In this document: piece after piece, positions 8,376 to 17,353 of the stretch | Layout: every line of letters starts with the position of its first letter | Numbering within the stretch: the stretch's first letter is position 1 | Source: an uncultured Acetatifactor sp. | GTDB lineage: Bacteria; Bacillota; Clostridia; Lachnospirales; Lachnospiraceae | DNA: 64,000 bases | Reading direction: 5' to 3' | Assembly (NCBI GenBank): GCA_910584235.1 | Contig: CAJTZD010000013.1 | Coordinates: 25,247 to 89,246, forward strand | Position numbers and translations under genes: made by a program | The notes under the pieces: model-generated | What the model saw: only the letters and a program-made list of their open reading frames with translations | What the model was told of the DNA's origin: nothing | The model's database searches: none

Positions 8376-9479
8376 TTAAGATACTAGTCTGTCTATTTCT
8401 GCCGCGATTTTTTGGGCCAGCAAATCAGCCTTACACAATTTAAATATTTTTATTCTCACGAGCTCAACAGCAAAGCAAATACAGTATATTGCCATTACGG
8501 AAAGTAATACACACATCATTCCTATCAAAGGGCTTTTCCTAGTAGTCCAAATAAAACCATCAGACAAAAGAATGTTATAAACTAACGGATGACTATGGAG
8601 AATATACACACCAAATGCACCACCACTTAAAAGTCTCAAAATATTTTCAAATTTAGGCTTTCCAATCTTGACCCCCTCACTGGCAAGTGTAAATACTACT
8701 AATATAGCACTTATTACCATCAAAGGTGAATTATATTCGCAGAACATCATCGTACGACTTGAAATATTTCCCGTTATAGCCAGAGTTGTAACCCCGATTA
8801 TATACTGGGAAATGAGTCCTCCCGCGGAACTGGCTATCAGTACAAGCATCATCTGCCGTTTACTCCAGCTTTGCTTTATAGCAGAACCATATAAGTTCAA
8901 ATATCCTCCCACCATATAACAGTAAATCAGCCAAAATGGACTATACCCTTTAAGAATACGAAAATAATCCTGCATTCCCAATGTTGGTACTATCGAAAGT
9001 AGCACAAATAACAAAATTAATAGTTTCTTATATTGCATACTATTCAGCTTTCTTAATAAGATATTGATATATGGTATTACTAAAAACATAAATGTATAGC
9101 ATGTGATATACCAATACCTCCCCTGAATTGGAGGAAAAATAACCTTTATATACTCCTTTATCCCAACTACACTATCTGGTAAAATAATTTTAAATAATGT
9201 TACAATCAAAAAGCAATAAAATAGCACTGCCAGCCATAGTTCTATTAGGTTTTTGTTTTTTACTTCCTTTTTACTTATATAGAGCCACCCTGTCATCATT
9301 CCAAAAATATTGACTACAGGGTAAAACAATACAATTAGTCCTCTCATTAAAATACCTTGCACTGAAAGGAAATCGGTATTTGCTATTACCCCCCCGGCAT
9401 TCATTACATGAAGACCTATAATTCCACACATGCTCAAAACACGACATATATCCAGTCCATTATTCCTTTTCACTTCCAT
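8376..9479 (-). CDS. Acyltransferase family 3 membrane protein
   Basis: A 367-residue integral membrane protein of the acyltransferase 3 family, which moves acetyl or succinyl groups onto extracytoplasmic polysaccharides. The N terminus NNGLDICRVLSMCGIIGLHVM carries the family's early arginine and histidine; about ten hydrophobic helices follow, including FMLVIPYINILLRKL and the late GAFGVYILHSHPLVY, where another conserved histidine lies. It is the last gene of the polysaccharide cluster in transcription order. The ATG has a GAGGAT about 12 bases upstream. In this position it most likely O-acetylates the polysaccharide or its lipid-linked repeat unit. No terminator was found after it. Confidence 0.85.
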   Translation of the reverse strand: MEVKRNNGLDICRVLSMCGIIGLHVMNAGGVIANTDFLSVQGILMRGLIVLFYPVVNIFGMMTGWLYISKKEVKNKNLIELWLAVLFYCFLIVTLFKIILPDSVVGIKEYIKVIFPPIQGRYWYITCYTFMFLVIPYINILLRKLNSMQYKKLLILLFVLLSIVPTLGMQDYFRILKGYSPFWLIYCYMVGGYLNLYGSAIKQSWSKRQMMLVLIASSAGGLISQYIIGVTTLAITGNISSRTMMFCEYNSPLMVISAILVVFTLASEGVKIGKPKFENILRLLSGGAFGVYILHSHPLVYNILLSDGFIWTTRKSPLIGMMCVLLSVMAIYCICFAVELVRIKIFKLCKADLLAQKIAAEIDRLVS

Positions 9480-9560
9480 TGCTATACTATTATCCTCTAT
9501 TCTGTTTTGTATCTTCCACTATATACCAATAACAAATCCAATAGGGTACTATTTCCTTAA

Positions 9561-10709
9561 TTACCCCCCCGAAATCCCTTTCTTCCGTAGTGCACTCTTG
9601 ATTGTATCTTTCAATTTTACAGAAAAAGGGATACTACAATATTTCTCAATAATCTTTTCATATGAGACCTTATTAAGGTCATCATAAAATTCCTTTCTCC
9701 TCTTTGGTTTTGCTACTGACTTAAACTCAGGTGTATTATGTCTGACGGCATCCGGGTAACTTACCTCCTTATATTTGCCTGCCGCCTTTACAGCCTCAAA
9801 GATTTTCTGCCCTTTCTCACTCCTCAAAATTACAAGCGAAGACCCTTTTCCATCATATAACTCTGGAATCACATCTTCTCCTCCCCAAAAGTCACCCATG
9901 GTAATATCTGCTGTATTATTCCCTTTGACTCTGCACTCGTAACAAGAAGGCCTCAACGAATAATTGTTCAAAAACATTATCATATAGAAATCTCTATCCT
10001 TAGAAACCAAAATCTTTCCTTGGTCTTGGCATATGTACCCCATGCTGAAATTCTGCCATCCATCTTTTTTATATCTAAAACTAACATTAACAATTTTCTT
10101 CTCCTTTTCAACATATTCCAAATGCTTCATCCAAATTTTTTTAGAAGGTACTCCATGGCAGACAACATCTACACATATTAAATTTTCATAGTCATTCCCC
10201 AAGAATCGCCTTAATCCATTAACAGCACAGGGCGTTCCCGAATAAAGCACTTTTCTTCCTGTTTCCAACTGTTCCTTAACATGCTCAAACATCTTTCCTG
10301 CTTCCACTTGTATATATTTTGATCCTATCAGCTTTTTCAATCCGTCCATGTCCTCAGCCACATAATAGCAGCTTTCCCTACAGTCCGCTGTCATGCCAAC
10401 TCCAAAAACAATCCCTTTCTCAGCTATGATCAATCTAGCAATCACCGAAAAGAAACCTCCTGATGAACTTCTAAGTCGGTTCATTTCATCTATAGAATTA
10501 AATCCATATACTTTATAAACCTTTGTTGGATATTTATTTTTGAACGGACAAACCTTATCACACATGTCACATTTTACACATTTATTTATATTAACCTTTG
10601 GATATAAGAATCCTTCCTTATCCTCCAGCATTTCTATACATTTTTTGGGGCACACTGCTGCACATGCACCACATCCTGAACATTCTTTTTTATCATGGAT
10701 CTCTACCAT
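9561..10709 (-). CDS. F420-hydrogenase beta-subunit-like iron-sulfur protein
   Basis: The 382-residue protein starts with two ferredoxin-type [4Fe-4S] motifs, CSGCGACAAVCPKKC and CVKCDMCDKVCPF (residues 10-55). The N- and C-terminal coenzyme F420 hydrogenase/dehydrogenase beta domains follow (SSSGGFFSVIARL, YSGTPCAVNGLRRFL, CVDVVCHGVPS, FRYKKDGWQ, TMGDFWGGED). Such proteins recur in polysaccharide clusters next to pyruvyl transferases, as here, but their substrate is not established. F420 itself is not expected in this kind of organism, so a flavin is more likely as electron carrier. Its ribosome binding site is formed by the last codons AGG AGG of the flippase gene, only two bases away, so the two are translationally coupled. 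Confidence 0.85.
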   Translation of the reverse strand: MVEIHDKKECSGCGACAAVCPKKCIEMLEDKEGFLYPKVNINKCVKCDMCDKVCPFKNKYPTKVYKVYGFNSIDEMNRLRSSSGGFFSVIARLIIAEKGIVFGVGMTADCRESCYYVAEDMDGLKKLIGSKYIQVEAGKMFEHVKEQLETGRKVLYSGTPCAVNGLRRFLGNDYENLICVDVVCHGVPSKKIWMKHLEYVEKEKKIVNVSFRYKKDGWQNFSMGYICQDQGKILVSKDRDFYMIMFLNNYSLRPSCYECRVKGNNTADITMGDFWGGEDVIPELYDGKGSSLVILRSEKGQKIFEAVKAAGKYKEVSYPDAVRHNTPEFKSVAKPKRRKEFYDDLNKVSYEKIIEKYCSIPFSVKLKDTIKSALRKKGISGG

Positions 10710-10711
10710 TT

Positions 10712-12238
10712 CTACCTCCTCTTTATATCTATTTTTTCAAAAATTTTTCGTACCTGCTGTTTCTCTTCCGGATTCATTCCCCATAGATATGCACAAATAC
10801 AATAGACAAACGAGTATATAAAAATCATTGATATCAGTTCCATCCACTTTTCAATGTGCAAAAATTTCCATGAAATAGTTCCCAAAATAAGCGCCGGAAC
10901 TACCGCTAATATTATTCTGCTTATCTGTTTCCAAAACTCAGGAATATCCAAGTGTAAGACATGATAATAATATATATTCATGAAGATAATACTTCCTGGA
11001 ATAAACGAAATTGCTGTCCCGGCAGCAGCCCCAATAACTCCATACACCTTTATAAGTGGAATGCTAATTAATATATTTCCAACCGATATAGCAGCATATA
11101 CAATAGAACGAATTTTATGTTTATTCTTCGCTCGTTGAATCTCTATACCAAGATTTTGAATCAGTGCTACTGTTACAGGAATCATTAGCAGCAAACCTAT
11201 ATAATATGATTTCTCATATTCCTTACCACCCCATAATATAATAAATGCTTTCCCAAAAAAGATATATCCCGAAATAATAAGGAAAAGCAAAAGCGCTTGT
11301 ATCCTTCCAACCTTAATAAAGAGATTGCTCAGCTCTTTGTCATCATCATTTTTAGCAACAATTCTGTTAATTTGCGGAGCAAAAGGACCTGAGACAGCCC
11401 CTGAAAACTCCAGATACATATTGTTAAGTTGCCCTGCCACCCCATATATTGCAACTGCTATAGTTCCTCTCATGCGTCCTAGTAAAAATTTGTCCAGATT
11501 CCATGTAATTTGATCTATTATCTGATTCAGAAAAATGAAAAATGTAAAATTCCATATTTCCTTAAGCAATGAAATCTGTAGTCTATTAATCGAAAATTTC
11601 ACTTGCAACTCTTTAAAGCAAAAAGAAACTGTGACGATAAATTTGGCTAGGGACAACCCTGTAGAAACTGCCACCATTCCGACAGAACCTGTCCCTATGA
11701 ACAATAAGGGCAACGTAATTAACGGATTAAACATCGTCTGCATAAATGATAGCACCCTCTGTAATATAAACTGTTCATGTGCTGTTATGATACAGTCGAA
11801 TATACTGGAGAAAAAGGATAGAACAAGGTTGAATACCATAAACACCATCAGCACCGTAGCAATACCGTACTCCTCATCCGTGAGCCCGCTTCCCAGAAGT
11901 CCGTGTATATTGCATATCATAAAACATCCACAAATTCCCGCCATCATAGCCATAACAGTAAAGATAAGCAAGAACATTCCATTCAGCTTAGCTATGCTTT
12001 CGCTGTCATCTCCCACAGCATATCGCATATAGAATCTCGTATAAGATGATGCAAACCCAAGCGAAAATAGTCCTAAATATGACACTACTGAATTTACGAG
12101 TTGATATGTCCCATACTCGCTTTGCCCTAGCAGGCGCATCATTATGGGGGTATACAGTAAAGCCGACAATATCTTTACAAATTGGGTTGCATATGTTAAC
12201 GCCACAGCTACTTTACGTTGACTTGTTTGCCTCACCAT
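10712..12238 (-). CDS. Wzx-type polysaccharide flippase
   Basis: A 508-residue multi-spanning membrane protein of the MOP superfamily (polysaccharide biosynthesis / oligosaccharide flippase), with about 14 predicted helices. It opens with KVAVALTYATQFVKILSALLY, LLGQSEYGTYQLVNSV, and later shows the paired TWNLDKFLLGRMRGT and YGVAGQLNNMYLEFSG segments typical of the family. It should move the lipid-linked repeat unit across the membrane for polymerisation. The ATG has GGGAGGTGATATT upstream. It lies between the pyruvyl transferase and the iron-sulfur protein. A single flippase plus a single Wzy-like protein in this cluster is what a Wzy-dependent pathway needs. Confidence 0.9.
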   Translation of the reverse strand: MVRQTSQRKVAVALTYATQFVKILSALLYTPIMMRLLGQSEYGTYQLVNSVVSYLGLFSLGFASSYTRFYMRYAVGDDSESIAKLNGMFLLIFTVMAMMAGICGCFMICNIHGLLGSGLTDEEYGIATVLMVFMVFNLVLSFFSSIFDCIITAHEQFILQRVLSFMQTMFNPLITLPLLFIGTGSVGMVAVSTGLSLAKFIVTVSFCFKELQVKFSINRLQISLLKEIWNFTFFIFLNQIIDQITWNLDKFLLGRMRGTIAVAIYGVAGQLNNMYLEFSGAVSGPFAPQINRIVAKNDDDKELSNLFIKVGRIQALLLFLIISGYIFFGKAFIILWGGKEYEKSYYIGLLLMIPVTVALIQNLGIEIQRAKNKHKIRSIVYAAISVGNILISIPLIKVYGVIGAAAGTAISFIPGSIIFMNIYYYHVLHLDIPEFWKQISRIILAVVPALILGTISWKFLHIEKWMELISMIFIYSFVYCICAYLWGMNPEEKQQVRKIFEKIDIKRR

Positions 12239-12282
12239 AATATCACCTCCCAGAGAAATAAAGCAGCACCTGCTTCTTTATA

Positions 12283-13437
12283 TCATAGATTTACCCACCC
12301 CCTGATCGCCTCTTTTAGGTCAACGCACTGGTCAATTTGTACTGTTTCCGCTTCCCAGTCTAAACAAGCGAAATTGGTTGCGCTTATATATCTAGGCGTT
12401 ACATTGCAGATATCAAAAAGGCTTGCCAAACGGTCATTCATTCCGGATTCCTGGCCATTTATCTTTATGGCTCCAAACCTTTTTTTAAAGATCAGAGAAA
12501 AAACGCATGCATGGAACGAATTTGTGATAATATACTGCGCATGATCTACAAGATATAGCCATTCCTGCACCGTAGCATAATTTTGTGGATATTTATCTAA
12601 CATTCCATTCCCTGTAACATACTCAATCTCCAATTTTCGTTCCTTGCTCCATCTTCTGATTTCCTCCATGGGAGGATGACCTCCGTTATTCACCCAATAT
12701 ACCATTACATAGTCTTTGGCAGGTTTCCTTACCTCATTCTTTTCATATAGGCTCCTATAAGTTTCCGCTTCAAGGTATAACGTTGGATCCGGAACCAGAA
12801 CAGCATCCTTGCCACACTGTCTACAAAGTTCTATTGCCGACGCTTCTCTGACAGTTACAGTATTAAATTTGTGTAATAATGGCTTTATATGACGCTTCCA
12901 TTTTGTTGGTATTTCAGTTCTTCCCCAACTTGCCGCCGCTGATATACGAATAATTTCTTTTCCTCCAAAATCTAACATATAGGCACGCATTTCCTCTTTC
13001 GGCGATCCAAATCCGGATAAAGAGAAATGCCATACTTGATCTGAACCTGTCACATACATATCAGCCTCTGGCGGATTATCCCTTAACTGCCGATAAGATG
13101 TATAAACTATCTTGGATAAAGAAAGATTTTTCTCTCTGAAATCTTTAAAATTTCTTAAATGAATGATTTGTGAAGAAATTTCTGTCCGTTCTCTATCAAG
13201 CCTTTTGTTCTCTCTTCTTTCTTTCCAGTATTCAGGAATAAAGACTTTATATGATCGTTTTAATTTTCTTAACACTTTTCCAGAGAATTCAAATCGCTTA
13301 GAATCCATTGATTTATCATATCGAATTAAATAAGCATCATGTCCAAGCTGCTTCAAATATTTCTGCAACGCGTAACACTGTAATTGCTGTCCATAATTAT
13401 CCCCTGATCCCCAACACGTCATAATACCAATCTTCAT
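12283..13437 (-). CDS. Polysaccharide pyruvyl transferase family protein
   Basis: The 384-residue protein begins MKIGIMTCWGSGDNYGQQL, the family's N-terminal strand and glycine-rich loop, and contains MYVTGSDQVWHFSLSGFG, ISAAASWGR, VREASAIELCRQCGKDAVLVPDPTL (split over the two lobes) and ITNSFHACVFSLIF, where the conserved histidine lies. Members transfer pyruvate from phosphoenolpyruvate to sugars as a ketal, giving acidic polysaccharide. Some relatives act as glycosyltransferases, so pyruvylation is likely but not certain. The preceding GT2 gene's stop codon overlaps the ribosome binding site (TGAGGTAAAG), showing coupled translation. Confidence 0.85.
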   Translation of the reverse strand: MKIGIMTCWGSGDNYGQQLQCYALQKYLKQLGHDAYLIRYDKSMDSKRFEFSGKVLRKLKRSYKVFIPEYWKERRENKRLDRERTEISSQIIHLRNFKDFREKNLSLSKIVYTSYRQLRDNPPEADMYVTGSDQVWHFSLSGFGSPKEEMRAYMLDFGGKEIIRISAAASWGRTEIPTKWKRHIKPLLHKFNTVTVREASAIELCRQCGKDAVLVPDPTLYLEAETYRSLYEKNEVRKPAKDYVMVYWVNNGGHPPMEEIRRWSKERKLEIEYVTGNGMLDKYPQNYATVQEWLYLVDHAQYIITNSFHACVFSLIFKKRFGAIKINGQESGMNDRLASLFDICNVTPRYISATNFACLDWEAETVQIDQCVDLKEAIRGWVNL

Positions 13438-13447
13438 ATGCTTTACC

Positions 13448-14449
13448 TCAATACTTTTTCTCCCGCCACCATAAAAGTCTAAATCCTGTCTTGACTCCTA
13501 ATATTCTTACTAACATAACCTTAATGCGAAATTTTATAGTACCACATTTGCTTATATTTTTAAGCATCCATCTTCTGTCTTTGAGATTTTTATGAAATTC
13601 CTTTCTTTCTTTTTCATCAAGCTCATACAAACATGTACCAACGCGCATAAATATACTAGCGAAATTACTTTCTAATACCTTTTTTAATCTTTCATTAATT
13701 TCACAGCTTTTTTTCAGATATGATATATTTCTTTCTGCAACCTCCAAAGAGTCAATCAGCTTATCAAGCGATACTTTTTGGGTTGCAGAATTCTCTCTAT
13801 TCGTCCTATAACTATAATAATATTTTCCTATCACCCATACTTTTTTTGCCTGCAAAAACACTTTAAACAATACTTCCACATCTTCACGTATCTTTCTTCC
13901 TTTTGTAAACATGATACCACTGTTTGTCCATAAGCTGCGCTGGAAAGCATACATGCATCCCCACCAATTAAATGCAATGGGCTTCTTGAAAAGTATGCTT
14001 TCCATAAATTCTGCTCCTGATTGTGTTTCCGCCTTTTCTTCAATAAAATTTTTATTTTCTTTGATTTTTCCGGTATAAGTATCATAGGTCACCAGCCACC
14101 AAGCCACTATATCAGCACAGTTTGCCTCTATGGCATATGCCAACTCAGTCAGCATTCTTTCTGACCTCCAGAAATCGTCCCCATCCAGAAATATGATGTA
14201 ATCCTCTTTCGCCTTATTAAGCAAATAATTTCTTGCTACAGCTACCCCATGATTTTTCTGATGAATTACTGTTATACGTTTGTCTTGTCTTGCATATCTG
14301 TCACATATAATACCCGTATCATCCGTAGAACCATCATCTACTATTATAACCTCCCATTTTTCATAAGTTTGCATTTTAACACTATCCAAACATTCCTCAA
14401 TATAATCCGAAACATTGTACGCCGCAATAAGAATGCTAAATCCTAACAT
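13448..14449 (-). CDS. Family 2 glycosyltransferase
   Basis: A 333-residue GT-A fold inverting glycosyltransferase. FSILIAAYNVSDYIEECLDS opens the nucleotide-binding half, EVIIVDDGSTDDTGIICD carries the first acidic pair and DYIIFLDGDDFWRSERM the metal-binding DxD. The C-terminal third (from about residue 230) is basic and helical without a clear membrane segment. It should add one sugar to the repeat unit on the cytoplasmic face. The sugar and acceptor cannot be read from sequence. AAAGGA precedes the ATG by about 10 bases. The next gene downstream is the pyruvyl transferase. Confidence 0.9.
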   Translation of the reverse strand: MLGFSILIAAYNVSDYIEECLDSVKMQTYEKWEVIIVDDGSTDDTGIICDRYARQDKRITVIHQKNHGVAVARNYLLNKAKEDYIIFLDGDDFWRSERMLTELAYAIEANCADIVAWWLVTYDTYTGKIKENKNFIEEKAETQSGAEFMESILFKKPIAFNWWGCMYAFQRSLWTNSGIMFTKGRKIREDVEVLFKVFLQAKKVWVIGKYYYSYRTNRENSATQKVSLDKLIDSLEVAERNISYLKKSCEINERLKKVLESNFASIFMRVGTCLYELDEKERKEFHKNLKDRRWMLKNISKCGTIKFRIKVMLVRILGVKTGFRLLWWREKKY

Positions 14450-14490
14450 GGCAGCTGATTCCTTTCTTATGACTCAAAAATCATATCAAT

Positions 14491-15303
14491 TCAATCATCT
14501 AATCCACCCTTAATTTTATTTATGGCAAAACACACAGTTCCACCTACACCTTTATCTTTTATATGGAACTTTAATCGAATTGGAAAATTCACGATTTTTG
14601 CTATGATCGCTCCTTTTTCCCCATACCTATTTCTATATTTTATCCTGTTCATATGTGCCTTGATTTCCTCTTCCGGCATCCAAGATGAGGCATAGTGATG
14701 AATAGAATAGGTATTCTCTGTTATATTCATCTCACGATTTTCATAATCCATCGGGCAGAAAAAATCTGCGGGATAAACTGTTAACTCGTTTAAAAGCATT
14801 TGCCAGGAACCGTCTTGTTTTAAACCGATCTTTTTCAATTCTTGCGTATTGATAGCCGGGCTTGCTGTCAGAATCGGTTTACCCCTTTCATCTAAAAAGC
14901 TATGTTCCTCGTACCATTCCATCAGGTACTTGATAATCTTGCTTTCTTTCTCGGCGCCAAAGCCTAATCCCGGTGCCACTGCTCCTTCTTTCTCAAATCC
15001 CATAAAAGCCTTATTGGCAAGAAGATCATCGAAATTCTTTATAATTTCTACATCTGTATCCAGATATAGGCCGCCATGCCGATAAACGATATCCAATCTC
15101 GCATAGTCGGGGACAAACCCCCATTTCCCGGATTCATAAGCTTCTCTCATGTACTTGTTCTTTGAGATATCGTAATTTGACTCATTCCAGAGCTTTATCT
15201 CATAATCAGGACAGAATTTCTTCCAGCTTTCTATACACTTTCTATCCTTTTCCGGAATAGAGGCGTTTCCAAACCAGCAGTAATGGATTATTTTAGGTAT
15301 CAT
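14491..15303 (-). CDS. GT32-type glycosyltransferase (second of a pair)
   Basis: The 270-residue protein starts MIPKIIHYCWFGNASIPEKD and contains WGFVPDYARLDIVYRHGGLYLDTDVEI, with the DxD (DTD) motif of the Och1-like family GT32 near residue 80-90. The C-terminal part carries YSIHHYASSWMP, another family hallmark. It transfers a hexose from a nucleotide sugar to the growing repeat unit. It is clearly paralogous to the next upstream gene (same IPKIIHYCWFG start, same DTD block and similar ending). GGAGGGG precedes the ATG by about 9 bases. Which sugar is used is unknown. Confidence 0.87.
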   Translation of the reverse strand: MIPKIIHYCWFGNASIPEKDRKCIESWKKFCPDYEIKLWNESNYDISKNKYMREAYESGKWGFVPDYARLDIVYRHGGLYLDTDVEIIKNFDDLLANKAFMGFEKEGAVAPGLGFGAEKESKIIKYLMEWYEEHSFLDERGKPILTASPAINTQELKKIGLKQDGSWQMLLNELTVYPADFFCPMDYENREMNITENTYSIHHYASSWMPEEEIKAHMNRIKYRNRYGEKGAIIAKIVNFPIRLKFHIKDKGVGGTVCFAINKIKGGLDD

Positions 15304-15354
15304 CCCACAGCCCCTCCTTTCACATAGAAAGCGCCGCGGAATATCCTTCCATTG

Positions 15355-16179
15355 CTAGTTTGTTCTACCCCCCGAGCAAAATCGATTTACAATCAATCGA
15401 ACTGATTTTCCAATTCCTATTTTCTTCACCTTATTCACTACCCTAAGCGGCAGGGTCAAAGTTCTTTCCAAATAATGTCCCACTTTACCACAATCAGCGA
15501 ATCTTTGCTCTATCCTGGTAATCTTTCTATCTAATCTACTCATCCATGATGCCTTATACCAATGTATGGAACAAGTTTCCCTGGTGACATGCAGTTTTCC
15601 GGTTGTATAATCAAGCGGACAAAAATATTGCGGCGGATAAATGAGCACCCCATCCACCAATTGGATATCGCTTTCACTCGTTAATCCATGCCTTTTCAAG
15701 ATGGCGCTTACCCTGTGGACAACTGTCACATAATTTCCGGAATCGTTCTCTTTTATAAAATCCGCCTCCCGATAATCGTCCAATATCTCTTTATAAAGTC
15801 TACATCCCGGTTCTGCAGCCAGTCCCAGTCCAGCCGCCACACTGATGTCGTCTTTCACCCTTGATGGCTCACATCCCATGAATGCTCCTCTTTCCACAAG
15901 GTTATCTATTGGCTTAATCAGCTCCACATCCGTATCAAAATACAATCCTCCATATTGATAGAGGATGTCAAATCTGGCATAATCGCTTACAAATGCCCAC
16001 TTTCCAGCTTCATATGCCTGCCTTGCATAGGCACAACTGCTTACATTATAATTTCCCTCATTCCATTCCTTTATCTCATAATCCGGACAATACTTCTTCC
16101 AGCTATCAATACATTTCAACGCCAATTCAGGAAGCGGTCTGCCACCGAACCAGCAGTAATGGATTATCTTTGGTATCAA
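15355..16179 (-). CDS. GT32-type glycosyltransferase (first of a pair)
   Basis: A 274-residue relative of the adjacent gene: IPKIIHYCWFGGRPLPE at the start, WAFVSDYARFDILYQYGGLYFDTDVEL with the DxD motif, and CSIHWYKASWMSRL near the C terminus. An ATG at 16227 is in frame, but GGGAGG lies 5 bases before a TTG at 16179, exactly where the family's conserved N terminus begins, so I place the start there. The neighbouring paralog argues for tandem duplication followed by divergence, perhaps to build two different linkages. It lies between a GT4 gene and its paralog in the same operon. Confidence 0.85.
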   Translation of the reverse strand: MIPKIIHYCWFGGRPLPELALKCIDSWKKYCPDYEIKEWNEGNYNVSSCAYARQAYEAGKWAFVSDYARFDILYQYGGLYFDTDVELIKPIDNLVERGAFMGCEPSRVKDDISVAAGLGLAAEPGCRLYKEILDDYREADFIKENDSGNYVTVVHRVSAILKRHGLTSESDIQLVDGVLIYPPQYFCPLDYTTGKLHVTRETCSIHWYKASWMSRLDRKITRIEQRFADCGKVGHYLERTLTLPLRVVNKVKKIGIGKSVRLIVNRFCSGGRTN

Positions 16180-16255
16180 AGCGACCTCCCTATTTACTAC
16201 ATTTATATAGTTGTATGTTTGCGACACGTTTCCACCAATTCACTTCCAAAATATT

Positions 16256-17353
16256 TTATTTCCTCATGCTTTTATAATACTCTAACATCTTTATAGAGGA
16301 CTGCTTTATATCATACGCTTCATCAAATGATACCTTATTCCTGTCAACATTCCTGTTTCCATAACATTTTCCAAGTTCTTTTAGCGCATCCTCCATTTTG
16401 TCTATATCTATAAAAGCAACGGCATCGCTGACAGCTGACTCCCTGTCTACATTTCTACTTACAATACATGGCAGCCCAGTTGACTGTGCCTCAATCAAGG
16501 AAACGCTTAGCCCCTCATATAAGGAAGGGAACAGGAACACATCCATGGCGGAATAATACTTGTAGACATCCCTGACTTTTCCGGTGAATATCACGTAATC
16601 TCTGACTTTATAGCTATCTATCAGCCTTTGCACAGCCCTGTCATTTTCCACATCGCCTATCAATATCAGTCTTGCATCGCATAGCTTTCTGAATTCTGAA
16701 AATACTTTCATCAGAAATGGGTAATTCTTGACTTTTCCCGGCCTTCCTACATGCCCTATAACAAATTCTTCTTCACTGATATCATACTTTTTTCGAATTT
16801 CAAACCTATATTCTGTCGAATACCGAAATTGGTTTCTATCAACTCCATTCTCAATTATTGTAAAATCATCACTTCCGAACATTGCCTGTCCGGCTTCTGT
16901 ACCACAGGCAATCTTTAAATATTGATATTTTTCCAGCTTTTTCTTACCATAAAGATGCAGCAAGTATCTTCTCAATCCCATTTTGTCTTTCGTAGCTGCA
17001 GTATGACTATGTAATATCGCCCTGGCATTTGAAAAAGCATCTGCAATCTCTACCGGTTCAGGTTCCGACAATGACATGCTATGGCAATGCACAAAATCAT
17101 AATTCCCCTCAACGATAATTCTCTTTAATTCCTCGTAGGACTTACCCGGATTATTTTTTCTAAGGCATTTATGTAATATTTTTGCCCCTTTGGCCTCAAA
17201 CTCATCCTGAAATGCTATGGGAGCATCCCATACATTCAGGAAATCAAATGCTACTTCCTCCTGTGGCATGTGCTGCCACCATGAATGCACTACCGTCTCT
17301 ATTCCGCCTCTATTTGTATGCAGTCCTATCTGCAGCACTCGTATCTTTTTCAT
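16256..17353 (-). CDS. GT4 family glycosyltransferase
   Basis: A 365-residue GT-B fold enzyme. The N-terminal lobe has VLQIGLHTNRGGIETVVHSWW with the glycine-rich GGIE loop; the C-terminal lobe has IGHVGRPGKVKNYPFLMKVF, a Rossmann core, and FLFPSLYEGLSVSLIEAQSTG, the E-x7-E nucleotide-sugar motif (around residue 280). It acts as a retaining transferase in repeat-unit assembly. Its start overlaps the end of the Wzy-like gene by 44 bases, so the two are probably translated together. Donor and acceptor are not known. Confidence 0.9.
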   Translation of the reverse strand: MKKIRVLQIGLHTNRGGIETVVHSWWQHMPQEEVAFDFLNVWDAPIAFQDEFEAKGAKILHKCLRKNNPGKSYEELKRIIVEGNYDFVHCHSMSLSEPEPVEIADAFSNARAILHSHTAATKDKMGLRRYLLHLYGKKKLEKYQYLKIACGTEAGQAMFGSDDFTIIENGVDRNQFRYSTEYRFEIRKKYDISEEEFVIGHVGRPGKVKNYPFLMKVFSEFRKLCDARLILIGDVENDRAVQRLIDSYKVRDYVIFTGKVRDVYKYYSAMDVFLFPSLYEGLSVSLIEAQSTGLPCIVSRNVDRESAVSDAVAFIDIDKMEDALKELGKCYGNRNVDRNKVSFDEAYDIKQSSIKMLEYYKSMRK

